Under the pieces are notes generated by a model. It did no database searches, was not told the origin of the DNA, and was given only the letters and a program-made list of their open reading frames with translations. 64,000 nucleotides of DNA from G963662265 sp963668545 (GTDB taxonomy: Bacteria > Spirochaetota > Spirochaetia > CADAEX01). This document shows, piece by piece, positions 36,027-43,558 of this stretch. The stretch is from NCBI GenBank assembly GCA_963668545.1, contig OY764868.1, positions 2,232,001 through 2,296,000 on the forward strand, read 5' to 3'. Positions within the stretch are counted from its first letter, which is position 1. Each line of letters starts with the position of its first letter. A program made the position numbers and the translations under genes.

Positions 36027-36056
36027 GGAGCAGCCTTTAGGGGCTGCTCCTTTTTT
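36027..36056 (+). terminator. Terminator of the tRNA gene
   Basis: A perfect 9-base GC-rich stem (36027-36035 with 36042-36050, 6-base loop) is followed by six T. It closes a single-tRNA transcription unit. Confidence 0.92.
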
Positions 36057-36120
36057 ATGCATACCTGCCTGATATCTCTATTTACAAAACATCTTTCATT
36101 GACTAACATTTCCAGTAAAG

Positions 36121-37050
36121 ATGGCAGACAGCAGCAAAGACAATAAAACAATAATTCTTGATATTCTGAAAAAATCTTCTTCAAGGATATCCGGTGAGGA
36201 ACTGAGCAGGATTACATCTATTTCCCGGGTCGGTGTCTGGAAACATATAAACAGTCTTAAAGAGCATGGCTATGAAATCGACTCGAACAGGAACGGCTAT
36301 TTTCTCAAAAAAGGGAAAGACCTCCTCCAGATATGGGAATTCCCAAAGTACAGGGACAGAATACTGTTTTTTCCTGAACTTGAATCAACAATGAAAAAAG
36401 CAAAAAGCCTGGCACTTGACGGGGCATGCGACAGAACAATAATTGCAGCAGAAAAGCAGACAGATGGAAAAGACCTGAAAGGGGAAAAATGGGAATCTGA
36501 TGAGGGGGGACTTTATTTTACATTAATACTGAGACCGGAACTTCCGTTAAGCTGCTATAACCTGATTAATCTTGCATCATCCATAGGAATATACAATTAT
36601 CTGAAAAGCCTTGATATCGAAAGCAGCTGCAGATGGCCGAATGAGATTATAGCAGGTAATAAAAAGATATCCGGTATTTTAACCGAAATTTCAGGGCTGC
36701 CTGACAGGATTGAATATGCACTTGTCGGAATTGGTCTTAATATAAATAATTCATCTTCAGGGATATCCCTCAAAGAGATTCTTGAAAGGGATTTTCCAAG
36801 AAAAGAAGCATTGAACAACCTTCTTGTAAATATTTTTGAAGTATATGATTCAGGTTTTGAAAAGATACCTGAAATATACAGCAGCTGTATGGATTCAGGC
36901 CGGGATACTGTAAAATACCTTGCAGGAAAGCGAGTGGTAAAGGGAACAGTCAAATCTGTTACAAGAGAGGGGAACCTCCTTGTCTGCACGCCTGACGGAA
37001 AAGATGAAATAATCCTGCCCGGAGACAGGCGGATTTCCGGTCAGACATAG
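36121..37050 (+). CDS. birA: Biotin-protein ligase / biotin operon repressor with altered ligand loop
   Basis: This 309-residue protein has the two-function BirA layout: N-terminal winged helix (about 10-65, ISGEELSRITSISRVGVWKHI), central ligase domain, and C-terminal SH3-like domain (about 265-305). The catalytic-region motif RWPNEI...KKISGILTE is kept, including the active Lys. The biotin-AMP loop, normally GRGRRG, reads GKDLKG, so the residue matching E. coli Arg118 is Leu. It faces the bioN-bioM-bioY genes, and a BirA-like operator precedes bioY, so a repressor role is well supported. Ligase activity may be altered. Confidence 0.88.
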   Translation: MADSSKDNKTIILDILKKSSSRISGEELSRITSISRVGVWKHINSLKEHGYEIDSNRNGYFLKKGKDLLQIWEFPKYRDRILFFPELESTMKKAKSLALDGACDRTIIAAEKQTDGKDLKGEKWESDEGGLYFTLILRPELPLSCYNLINLASSIGIYNYLKSLDIESSCRWPNEIIAGNKKISGILTEISGLPDRIEYALVGIGLNINNSSSGISLKEILERDFPRKEALNNLLVNIFEVYDSGFEKIPEIYSSCMDSGRDTVKYLAGKRVVKGTVKSVTREGNLLVCTPDGKDEIILPGDRRISGQT

Positions 37051-37784
37051 TTTAAATATATTATCAGCGGAAAAAACAGCATCATAAATAAAATTGCAAC
37101 TTTATCACAATTCCTTATCCTCATATCAGGGATAGTCGGATTATCGTTGTAACACCTGCTTTCCATTGCATCCGCCACTTCCTCCGCCCTGAACACAGTA
37201 TTAAGCATCAGAGGATAAGCAATATAGAAAATCTTTCTTAGAGGATTTGCAGAACTGCTTCCCAGTCTTGAATCATAGGCTTCCCTGCATTCAGTATACT
37301 GGTCAAAAATCAGCGGGATAAAAGAAATTGTAAGACTCACCATGGCAGCAATCCTCCCTGCAGGAACAAGCGGCAGGGGATTCAGAATCATGTGTACAGC
37401 ACCATGGATCTCTGAAGTATCTGTTGTTGAAGTAAGCAGGTGCCCGCAGAGCATAAGTATCAGAAGCTTCCAGCTGTAGAAAAGACCTGCAGAAAGCCCC
37501 TCCCTTCCCCCCTCTGCAAGCCACCTCCCAGAAGAGATGAGAAGGAGAAAAACAAGAAAACCTGACAGTGTTTTCATAAAACCTGAAACATGTACTGCTT
37601 TTGACTTCATAAAAAAAAGAATAAACAGAATAAGAACAAATATTGAAATCAGGCTGAGCGGGAGAATTCCCGAGCTGAAGGTAAGAATGGAAAGAAGAAA
37701 AAAACTGACTAGTTTGATCCCCGGATGAAGGGCATTAAGTATACCTTCACTTTTTCTGTAGTGGAAAAAATTTATTTCAGCCAT
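37041..37784 (-). CDS. bioN: Energy-coupling factor transmembrane protein (BioN/EcfT type)
   Basis: This 247-residue membrane protein has about five or six helices and the cytoplasmic coupling helices of EcfT. The two Ala-Arg-Gly motifs are changed to SRL (YDSRLG) and SRC (MESRC); the key Arg is kept in both. It couples ATP hydrolysis by the adjacent ATPase to biotin uptake through BioY. Its start overlaps the ATPase gene by 13 bases, and GGAAAG precedes the ATG. Its end overlaps the convergent birA gene by 10 bases. Confidence 0.85.
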   Translation of the reverse strand: MAEINFFHYRKSEGILNALHPGIKLVSFFLLSILTFSSGILPLSLISIFVLILFILFFMKSKAVHVSGFMKTLSGFLVFLLLISSGRWLAEGGREGLSAGLFYSWKLLILMLCGHLLTSTTDTSEIHGAVHMILNPLPLVPAGRIAAMVSLTISFIPLIFDQYTECREAYDSRLGSSSANPLRKIFYIAYPLMLNTVFRAEEVADAMESRCYNDNPTIPDMRIRNCDKVAILFMMLFFPLIIYLNYV

Positions 37785-38521
37785 GTCATCTTTCCGATTT
37801 CATCGCCGTCAGGTCTTCTGATACCTGATGACTCAAGCCTGTCAAGAAGATTTCCGGGCTTCCCCTGATGAATAATCCTGCCGCTGTTCATAATTACAAG
37901 CCTGTCTGCATGGGCAAGAACTTTTCCAAGATCATGTGTTATAAGAATTACTGTATGTCCCTTACCCTTGAGAGAAAGTATCTGAGACAGCACATTTTTT
38001 ATGCCGGGATAATCAAGGTTTGAAAAAGGCTCATCAAATATAAGGATATCGGAATCCATTGCAAGGACTCCTGCTACAGCAAGTCTCCTTTTTTCTCCCC
38101 CTGAAAGCAGGTGCGGCCTGAAATCCCTTTTATCAAGAAGATCAACATTTTCAAGAGACTTTTCAACCCTGCGTGTAATATCCTCCCTTGAAAGCCTCAG
38201 GTTTTCAGGTCCGAATGATGTATCCTTTTCAACAGTCTGCCCCACAATCTGACTGTCGGCATCCTGGAAAACCAGTCCAATCCTGCGCCTGCTTTTTCTG
38301 ATATCACTGAATATATCTTTATCTCTGAGATATATTTTTCCCGATGTAGGCTTCAGAAGCCCGTTGAGATGCTTCATAAGAACACTTTTTCCGCTTCCGT
38401 TGGGTCCTGTAATCACCAGGAATTCATTCTCATATACATCGAGATTTATTCTGTCAATCCCGACTGTACCGTTTGGAAAGCAATGGGTAAGCTCTGCTGT
38501 TCTGAGTATTACATTATCCAT
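37772..38521 (-). CDS. bioM: Energy-coupling factor ATPase (BioM/EcfA type)
   Basis: This 249-residue ABC ATPase has Walker A GPNGSGKS (about 39), Q loop FQDAD, signature LSGGEKRRL (about 139), Walker B ILIFDEP and H loop LITHD. All catalytic parts are intact. Only one ATPase gene is present, as in BioMNY systems, so it would work as a homodimer. It follows bioY by 67 bases and overlaps bioN. Confidence 0.9.
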   Translation of the reverse strand: MDNVILRTAELTHCFPNGTVGIDRINLDVYENEFLVITGPNGSGKSVLMKHLNGLLKPTSGKIYLRDKDIFSDIRKSRRRIGLVFQDADSQIVGQTVEKDTSFGPENLRLSREDITRRVEKSLENVDLLDKRDFRPHLLSGGEKRRLAVAGVLAMDSDILIFDEPFSNLDYPGIKNVLSQILSLKGKGHTVILITHDLGKVLAHADRLVIMNSGRIIHQGKPGNLLDRLESSGIRRPDGDEIGKMTWLK

Positions 38522-38588
38522 ACAAAATCCATTTAAACCTTTTAATCTCCCGGTTTCAGCTCAATTACAGGAATATTCCGAATACAGA

Positions 38589-39119
38589 TTATTCTTCAAT
38601 CTGAGGCCTGATGTTTCTTGCGACAAAAACAGCAGCTGCCCCTTTTAAAATATCACCCGGAATAAACGGTATCATTCCAATCCCGAGAGCCTTCCCCCAG
38701 TCAAAGCCGAGATTATATTTAAGCCAGGGGACACCAAGCATGTAGATAACTGCAATACCTGCTGCAACAGCAGCAATATCACTGATCAGTGATTTTTTTC
38801 CAATCCTGCAGATTACTGAAACCATGAAAGCTGCAGAGAGATATCCGAAAAGGAATCCTCCTGTTGGTCCGAGCAGGGCTGCAAGCCCTGATTTTCCTCC
38901 TGAAAAAACAGGAATACCGATTGCCCCGATAAAAAGAAAAATCCCCATACTTGATGCAGCCCATCTGGGCCTTAGAAGAAGTCCTGCAAGAAGGACAAAA
39001 AGATTGGCAATAACTACAGGCACAGGCCCGACAGGTATGGCGATATAGCTTCCCACTGCTGTAAGAGAGGCAAAAAGAGCTGCAAGAACTGAATACTTAA
39101 GTGATGATCTGTTTTCCAA
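38589..39119 (-). CDS. bioY: Biotin transporter substrate-binding subunit BioY
   Basis: This 176-residue protein has six membrane helices and the family signature GPTGGFLFGYL, with later PWLKYNLGFDWGKALGIGMIPFIPGD. It binds biotin as the S-component of an ECF transporter. The start is TTG at 39119, supported by AGGGG upstream; no ATG is in place. A BirA operator lies 17-49 bases upstream. Confidence 0.93.
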   Translation of the reverse strand: MENRSSLKYSVLAALFASLTAVGSYIAIPVGPVPVVIANLFVLLAGLLLRPRWAASSMGIFLFIGAIGIPVFSGGKSGLAALLGPTGGFLFGYLSAAFMVSVICRIGKKSLISDIAAVAAGIAVIYMLGVPWLKYNLGFDWGKALGIGMIPFIPGDILKGAAAVFVARNIRPQIEE

Positions 39120-39136
39120 TGATTTAAACCCCTTTA

Positions 39137-39168
39137 TTGTAAACCTTATCGAGTTTAGAGGTTAACGA
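39137..39168. promoter_or_regulatory. BirA-type operator of bioYMN
   Basis: TTGTAAACC (39137-39145) and GGTTAACGA (39160-39168) are separated by 14 bases. This matches the bacterial BirA box (two TTGTAAACC-like half-sites in inverted order, 14-16 apart) with two mismatches in the second half. It overlaps a likely minus-strand promoter, TTGACT (39182-39187) with TAACCT (39159-39164), so bound BirA would block bioY. Confidence 0.85.
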
Positions 39169-39280
39169 TAATTGCAGAACAAGTCAACCGATAAACCTGT
39201 TTAATAATAAAGCTGGCGGAATTATTATGAAAATTTGGACAAGCCGGAAAGGTTCTGATTTTATCCGGCTTGACAGATAT

Positions 39281-40105
39281 TTACATTATGGGGGGATACT
39301 GATTTATAAAAACTATCCTGTTTGTTACAGATTTAACGCTTTCTTCCTTTTTTGCAGCTTCCCCGCACTGGTCAATCAGGCTTTCAACTTCCACAGAACC
39401 TATAAGTGTCACATTTCCATCCCTGACTTCAACTTCAAGGAGATGGACAGGTATCTTGTCGGTATAGAGTATCCTGTTTATTATTCTCTGGGAAACCAGC
39501 ATGTCTCCGAGCGCATTATGCCCTGCCTTATCATACTTTTCCCTGACAAATGTATGCACAGCATCTGAAACCATGCTGAATATTGTGCTGGTTGACAGCT
39601 TGTCTGTGTTGAAAATAATATCATAGAGAACCGGGTTATCCCATGATTCATTATAGAAAAATTTATTGAAACCGTTTCTGTCATGATCTGTCTGATGCAT
39701 GATTTTTCTGGCATATTTTTCATCACAATTGTAACGGATCTTTATTCTCTCAATTCTGGTTTCTTCCGAAGCAACAAGCCTTATCCTTAATACACCGGGA
39801 ACTTCCTTGAGAAAAAAAGCCCCTCCCCTTCCAAGCAGTACACATCCCTTGTGTTTATATGCCTGTTCAAGAAGATATAGCTTGAAATAGTTATAGTATC
39901 TGTCATATTCAAGTGAAAAATTATCCCATAGTGACGGTTTTTTTTCATCATAACGCTTGAAACTTTCAGGTTCAATTCCATAACCGGTCAGCGCTTTTTC
40001 AATAGTTGCCTTGTCCATATAGCACCATTTGTGCTTTACTGCAATTGCTTCAGCTATTTCCCGGCTAAGACTTCCTTCCTGTCTGGATATTGTAATAATT
40101 GCCAT
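39281..40105 (-). CDS. Cytidylate-kinase-like domain fused to a BON domain
   Basis: This 274-residue protein has an N-terminal domain like the cytidylate-kinase-like family (ISRQEGSLSREIAEAIA, YMDKATIEKAL, VLLGRGGAFFL), about 1-185. A BON domain (about 200-270: VHLLEVEVRDGNVTLIGSVEVESLI) follows. The P-loop reads GSLSRE, lacking the usual Gly-Lys, so kinase activity is doubtful. BON domains usually bind lipids and lie in the periplasm, yet there is no signal peptide. ATG 40105 is chosen because AGGAG lies 9 bases upstream. Confidence 0.75.
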   Translation of the reverse strand: MAIITISRQEGSLSREIAEAIAVKHKWCYMDKATIEKALTGYGIEPESFKRYDEKKPSLWDNFSLEYDRYYNYFKLYLLEQAYKHKGCVLLGRGGAFFLKEVPGVLRIRLVASEETRIERIKIRYNCDEKYARKIMHQTDHDRNGFNKFFYNESWDNPVLYDIIFNTDKLSTSTIFSMVSDAVHTFVREKYDKAGHNALGDMLVSQRIINRILYTDKIPVHLLEVEVRDGNVTLIGSVEVESLIDQCGEAAKKEESVKSVTNRIVFINQYPPIM

Positions 40106-40186
40106 ATTATTAACTCCTACAAAAATTCTATTATGAGTTATGGATAAAATCAACAATTTGTTTTAATCTGATACCGGATAACTGAT

Positions 40187-41137
40187 ATGAAAGAAGAATT
40201 ATCAAGACTGGACGGCAACAATATACTGAAAGAGAAGCTTCTCCCCTTCTGCAGACTTAAAAAAGGGGAAATATGGGAAGATCCTGTCTGCGGTCACAGG
40301 ATCGGAGTCCTGGATGCATGCAGCATCTCCGACGCAGAAAAAATCATGGGTTCTGAAAAAAGCAGCCTAATAATAAATGATCCCCCCTATAATATAGAAG
40401 TAGGCAATAAAAATACAGATAACCTCTTCAGGGACAGTACTGATGCATATATTGATTACTCGTCAAAATGGATAGAATCAGCCTCTGCAATATCTGCGGC
40501 AGACAGTTTTCTTTATATCTGGCTCGGTGCAGATCAGAAAAACAGCTTCTCCCCTCTTCCGGAATTCATGCTGATGATGAAGCAGTTTGAGTCATGGAAA
40601 AGCAAGAGCTTTATAACTCTCAGAAACCAGAGGGGATACGGGACACAGAAGAACTGGATGTGTATAAGGCAGGAACTTCTCTGCTACCGTAAAGGGGAAC
40701 CTGACTTCAATGTTGTTTACACAGATATTCCCAAGGTTCTTAAAGGTTATTACAAAACAGTCAACGGGAAAAAAACAGAAAACCTTGAAAGAAGCAGATC
40801 AGATACAATAAGACCGGGCAATGTCTGGATAGATATCCAGCAGGTTTTCTACAGAATGAAGGAAAATGTACCGGGTGCCTATGCCCAGAAAAGCTTAAAA
40901 GCCATAGAAAGAATAATTGAAACCAGCAGTACGGAAAAAGCTATTGTGACAGATTTCTTTGCTCATTCAGGAACAACACTACTTGCTTCAGAGATAAAAG
41001 GGAGAAGATGTTTCACCTTTGATATAGATCCTGTTTTTGCAGAGCTTACCATACGGAGACTTGAGCATTTCCGGAAAACCGGTGAACCGGGGTGGCAGTA
41101 CAGAAATCCTTTCCCTGAAACAGGGCAATTGGACTGA
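40187..41137 (+). CDS. Orphan DNA adenine/cytosine-N4 methyltransferase
   Basis: This 316-residue protein has catalytic motif NDPPYN (about 66) before the AdoMet motif FFAHSGTTLLASE (about 265), the order of beta-class amino-methyltransferases. The middle part (RNQRGYGTQKNWMCIRQELLCYRKG) fits a target-recognition region. No restriction enzyme or specificity gene is nearby, so it may serve regulation or DNA maintenance rather than defence. The recognition sequence is unknown. Confidence 0.82.
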   Translation: MKEELSRLDGNNILKEKLLPFCRLKKGEIWEDPVCGHRIGVLDACSISDAEKIMGSEKSSLIINDPPYNIEVGNKNTDNLFRDSTDAYIDYSSKWIESASAISAADSFLYIWLGADQKNSFSPLPEFMLMMKQFESWKSKSFITLRNQRGYGTQKNWMCIRQELLCYRKGEPDFNVVYTDIPKVLKGYYKTVNGKKTENLERSRSDTIRPGNVWIDIQQVFYRMKENVPGAYAQKSLKAIERIIETSSTEKAIVTDFFAHSGTTLLASEIKGRRCFTFDIDPVFAELTIRRLEHFRKTGEPGWQYRNPFPETGQLD

Positions 41138-41256
41138 CAGATTTGTTTGTCATTGAGAATTATTTTTTACTGTGCCGGGTGATTTTCAATTCTGTTTTCC
41201 ATATAGATCTGCTCCAGGCAGAGCTGAGGGTTGAATAAAAAGAATATAAATGATAT

Positions 41257-41290
41257 AAAAAAACCTCTCCCTCCAAAATGGAGAAAGAGG
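41257..41290 (-). terminator. Terminator of the small-RNA candidate
   Basis: On the minus strand CCTCT/AGAGG and CTCCA/TGGAG pairs (41264-41275 with 41279-41290, small internal loop, 3-base loop) are followed by seven T (41257-41263). No protein gene on this strand lies upstream before 43559. Confidence 0.75.
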
Positions 41291-41340
41291 AACAACCGAT
41301 AAAAAGAAGGAGAAGAAAGGGCGGAGGCTATTTAACCCTT
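41257..41340 (-). ncRNA. Candidate small RNA with anti-Shine-Dalgarno loops
   Basis: A near-consensus promoter on the minus strand predicts a start at about 41340, and a terminator ends the transcript at about 41257, giving roughly 84 bases. The 5' end can pair AAGGG with CCCTT around a loop showing CCTCC. A bare pyrimidine tract (TTTCTTCTCCTTC) and the terminator stem follow. No reading frame fits. CCTCC and the pyrimidine tract could pair with ribosome sites of many mRNAs. Confidence 0.55.
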
Positions 41341-41346
41341 TTTTTC

Positions 41347-41375
41347 ATAGTATTATAGAAATCTCCATACGTCAA
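41347..41375 (-). promoter_or_regulatory. Promoter of the small-RNA candidate
   Basis: TTGACG (minus strand, 41370-41375) and TACTAT (41347-41352) are exactly 17 bases apart. This is a good sigma-70-type match pointing into the non-coding gap. Confidence 0.6.
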
Positions 41376-41516
41376 ACTTTTTTTGATAAAAAAGTTATCA
41401 TCATTATAAATAACAGTGATGAAAGCAGTATATATCGGATGTTTTCAAGCCTTTCTGCAGCAATATTCTTCAATAACAGGGATTTTCTGCATCTTATATT
41501 GAATAATTAAAGATGC

Positions 41517-41546
41517 TTTGCTAAAATTTATATATAGAACCTATTA
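41517..41546 (+). promoter_or_regulatory. Possible promoter of efp
   Basis: TTGCTA (41517-41522) and TATTAT (41541-41546) are 18 bases apart and would give a leader of about 110 bases before efp. The rest of the 528-base gap at 41138-41665, outside the small-RNA candidate and this site, shows nothing I can name. Confidence 0.4.
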
Positions 41547-41665
41547 TGATTCAGGTTCATATGTTCCGTGAATTCGGAACAGCAGGACACAAATCATTTC
41601 TGCTGCAGGAATATACTTTTGTTTTTCAGATGTGTCCGCCAATAAAAATGTATTAAGAGGTTGAT

Positions 41666-42229
41666 ATGATTAAAGCAGGTGCAATTGACAAAGGAATGTG
41701 TTTACTTGTTAAGGATGATCCGCATCTGGTAGTTGAAAGAGAGTTTGTAAACCCCGGAAAAGGTTCAGCTTTTGTAAGGCTGAAACTGAAAAACCTGATT
41801 ACAGGCCAGGTTCTTAAACCTGTAATGAAGTCACAGGATAACGTTGAAGAAGTTACAGTTATTGAAAAACCGTGTCAGTATCTTTATGTTGACGGCGATG
41901 CCTACCATTTTATGGATAATGACTCTTATGAACAGTTTACTGTTCCTCTTGAAGGGTTTGAAGATAAACAGTATTTTATGATTGAAGGGGAAACCTACAA
42001 GGTTGTTCTGTGGGAAGACAAGCCTATAGATGTTAAACTCCCGACAAAAATTGTATATACAGTAACAGAAGCAAGTGAAGGTGTTAAAGGTGATACTGTA
42101 ACAAAGACAACCAAACCTGTTAAAATTGAAACAGGGCTTGTTGTAAGAGTTCCTCTCTTTATCAAGGAGGGAGAAAGGATCATGATAAACACTGAAACAA
42201 AAGAATATGTTGAAAGAGTCAACAACTGA
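41666..42229 (+). CDS. efp: Elongation factor P
   Basis: This 187-residue protein has the three beta-barrel domains of EF-P, which rescues ribosomes stalled at proline runs. The tip loop of domain I reads NPGKGSAF, with Lys at the position modified in bacteria that use beta-lysylation. No epmA or epmB gene is in the window. AGAGG precedes the ATG. A methyltransferase gene starts 6 bases downstream. Confidence 0.95.
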   Translation: MIKAGAIDKGMCLLVKDDPHLVVEREFVNPGKGSAFVRLKLKNLITGQVLKPVMKSQDNVEEVTVIEKPCQYLYVDGDAYHFMDNDSYEQFTVPLEGFEDKQYFMIEGETYKVVLWEDKPIDVKLPTKIVYTVTEASEGVKGDTVTKTTKPVKIETGLVVRVPLFIKEGERIMINTETKEYVERVNN

Positions 42230-42234
42230 TACTG

Positions 42235-43530
42235 ATGAATAATAAAGCAGCATATCCGCATATTTATAAAGACTATAAATATGCGGATTTTTTTATTAAT
42301 AAGGAAACCGAATATCCGTTTTCAGGATCTAAACTCAGCTTTGCCCTTTCTCATGCCCTTTTCAGCAGTTTTGAAGTAGACTCGGGATCAAGACTGCTTC
42401 TTAAAACACTTGTTCCCTATATGAAAAAGCTGAAAGCCGGATCCATTCTGGATGCAGGATGCGGAACAGGAATACTTGGGACTGCACTAAAAAAATCAGC
42501 CCCTGATGCAGATCTTTATCTTTATGACAGAGACTCTCTGGCAGTATATTTTACAGAAATGAACCTTGAGAAAAACGGTATTCATGACTATACAGTATCA
42601 TGCAGCCTGCTGATGTTCCCGTATTCAGAAAGAAAATTTGATATCATTGTATCAAACCTTCCTGCGAAAGCGGGAAAAGAGGTCCTCGGGGATTTTATTC
42701 AGCAGGCCCCATTTCATCTTACCGGAACAGGGATTGCAGCAGTTGTTATTGTAAAACCGCTTTCAGATTTTGCAGAAGAGACACTGAACAAAAACAGGCT
42801 TGATATTCTAGAGTCTGTAAAAACTGCCAACTATTCGGTTTTTGTATTCAGATATCCTGAAGCCTTGGTTCCTGCAGCTATTGATGAAGATACACCGTCC
42901 TTTATAAAAACAGACGAAGAGCTTTTTAAAAGCTACATAAGGAAAGAAAAACAGCAGTTCGAAATAAAGGGAAATATATTAAATATTGACACTGCAACAG
43001 GGCTTCCCGACTTTGACACACTCAGCTTCAATTCAAAACATGCCTGTGAACTGATAATTTCAATGAAGGATGCTTTAAAATCAGATAAAAAACAGCTTGT
43101 TATAAATCCGGGCCAGGGGCTTGTCCCTGTGCTTATGAAATCACTGTCACTCGGCAGCGAAGAAATCCTGATATCCTCAAATGATATTCTCCAGCTTAAA
43201 ATTACGGAAAGAAATCTCTCAGAACTTTCACCGTCTGAAACAAGGATTTATCTTAATCAGCCGACAGTTCTTCATACTGCTGACATTATTGATAAAGGGT
43301 CGCTCGATACAGTAATATTCTTCTACCCGCCTGTACCCGGCTTTAAAAAGCATGATCTTGTCATGAAAAATCTCAACCGCCTCCTGAAAACAGGGGGAAA
43401 ACTGATAATTGCATCAACAGCTTCTGAAATCAGCCGTTTTTTAAGCTGTTCATCAGGATTTGCAAATGTCAGGGGCAAAAAAAACAAGGGGACAAGAGCT
43501 GTTTACCTTAAAAAGACAGCTGATGCATGA
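42235..43530 (+). CDS. Tandem RsmC/RlmG-like methyltransferase
   Basis: This 431-residue protein seems to hold two Rossmann methyltransferase domains. The first (about 30-210) has the AdoMet loop DAGCGTGILG, the acidic DRDS and a catalytic-like SNLPAKAG. The second (about 250-425) is degenerate: INPGQGLVPVLM and FFYPPVPGF. RsmC and RlmG share this duplicated form and methylate guanine in rRNA, but there the N-terminal domain is the degenerate one, so the order here is reversed. It starts 6 bases after efp, suggesting a translation role. Confidence 0.72.
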   Translation: MNNKAAYPHIYKDYKYADFFINKETEYPFSGSKLSFALSHALFSSFEVDSGSRLLLKTLVPYMKKLKAGSILDAGCGTGILGTALKKSAPDADLYLYDRDSLAVYFTEMNLEKNGIHDYTVSCSLLMFPYSERKFDIIVSNLPAKAGKEVLGDFIQQAPFHLTGTGIAAVVIVKPLSDFAEETLNKNRLDILESVKTANYSVFVFRYPEALVPAAIDEDTPSFIKTDEELFKSYIRKEKQQFEIKGNILNIDTATGLPDFDTLSFNSKHACELIISMKDALKSDKKQLVINPGQGLVPVLMKSLSLGSEEILISSNDILQLKITERNLSELSPSETRIYLNQPTVLHTADIIDKGSLDTVIFFYPPVPGFKKHDLVMKNLNRLLKTGGKLIIASTASEISRFLSCSSGFANVRGKKNKGTRAVYLKKTADA

Positions 43531-43544
43531 TATCCGCTGTCTTT
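43512..43544. terminator. Shared terminator between convergent genes
   Basis: A perfect 9-base stem (43512-43520 with 43536-43544) with a 15-base loop overlaps the stop codon of the methyltransferase gene. On the minus strand a run of T follows. It may serve both this gene and the MscS gene. Confidence 0.5.
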
Positions 43545-43558
43545 AAAAGACTGAAATC

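Noticed and set aside
39227..39568. Plus-strand frame of 113 codons
   Set aside because: It lies antisense to the cytidylate-kinase-like/BON gene and has no family features.
41318..41346. Plus-strand terminator of the methyltransferase gene as the only explanation of the gap
   Set aside because: The AAGGG/CCCTT stem is only 5 bases with a 14-base loop, much weaker than the minus-strand promoter and terminator pair; kept as a caveat.
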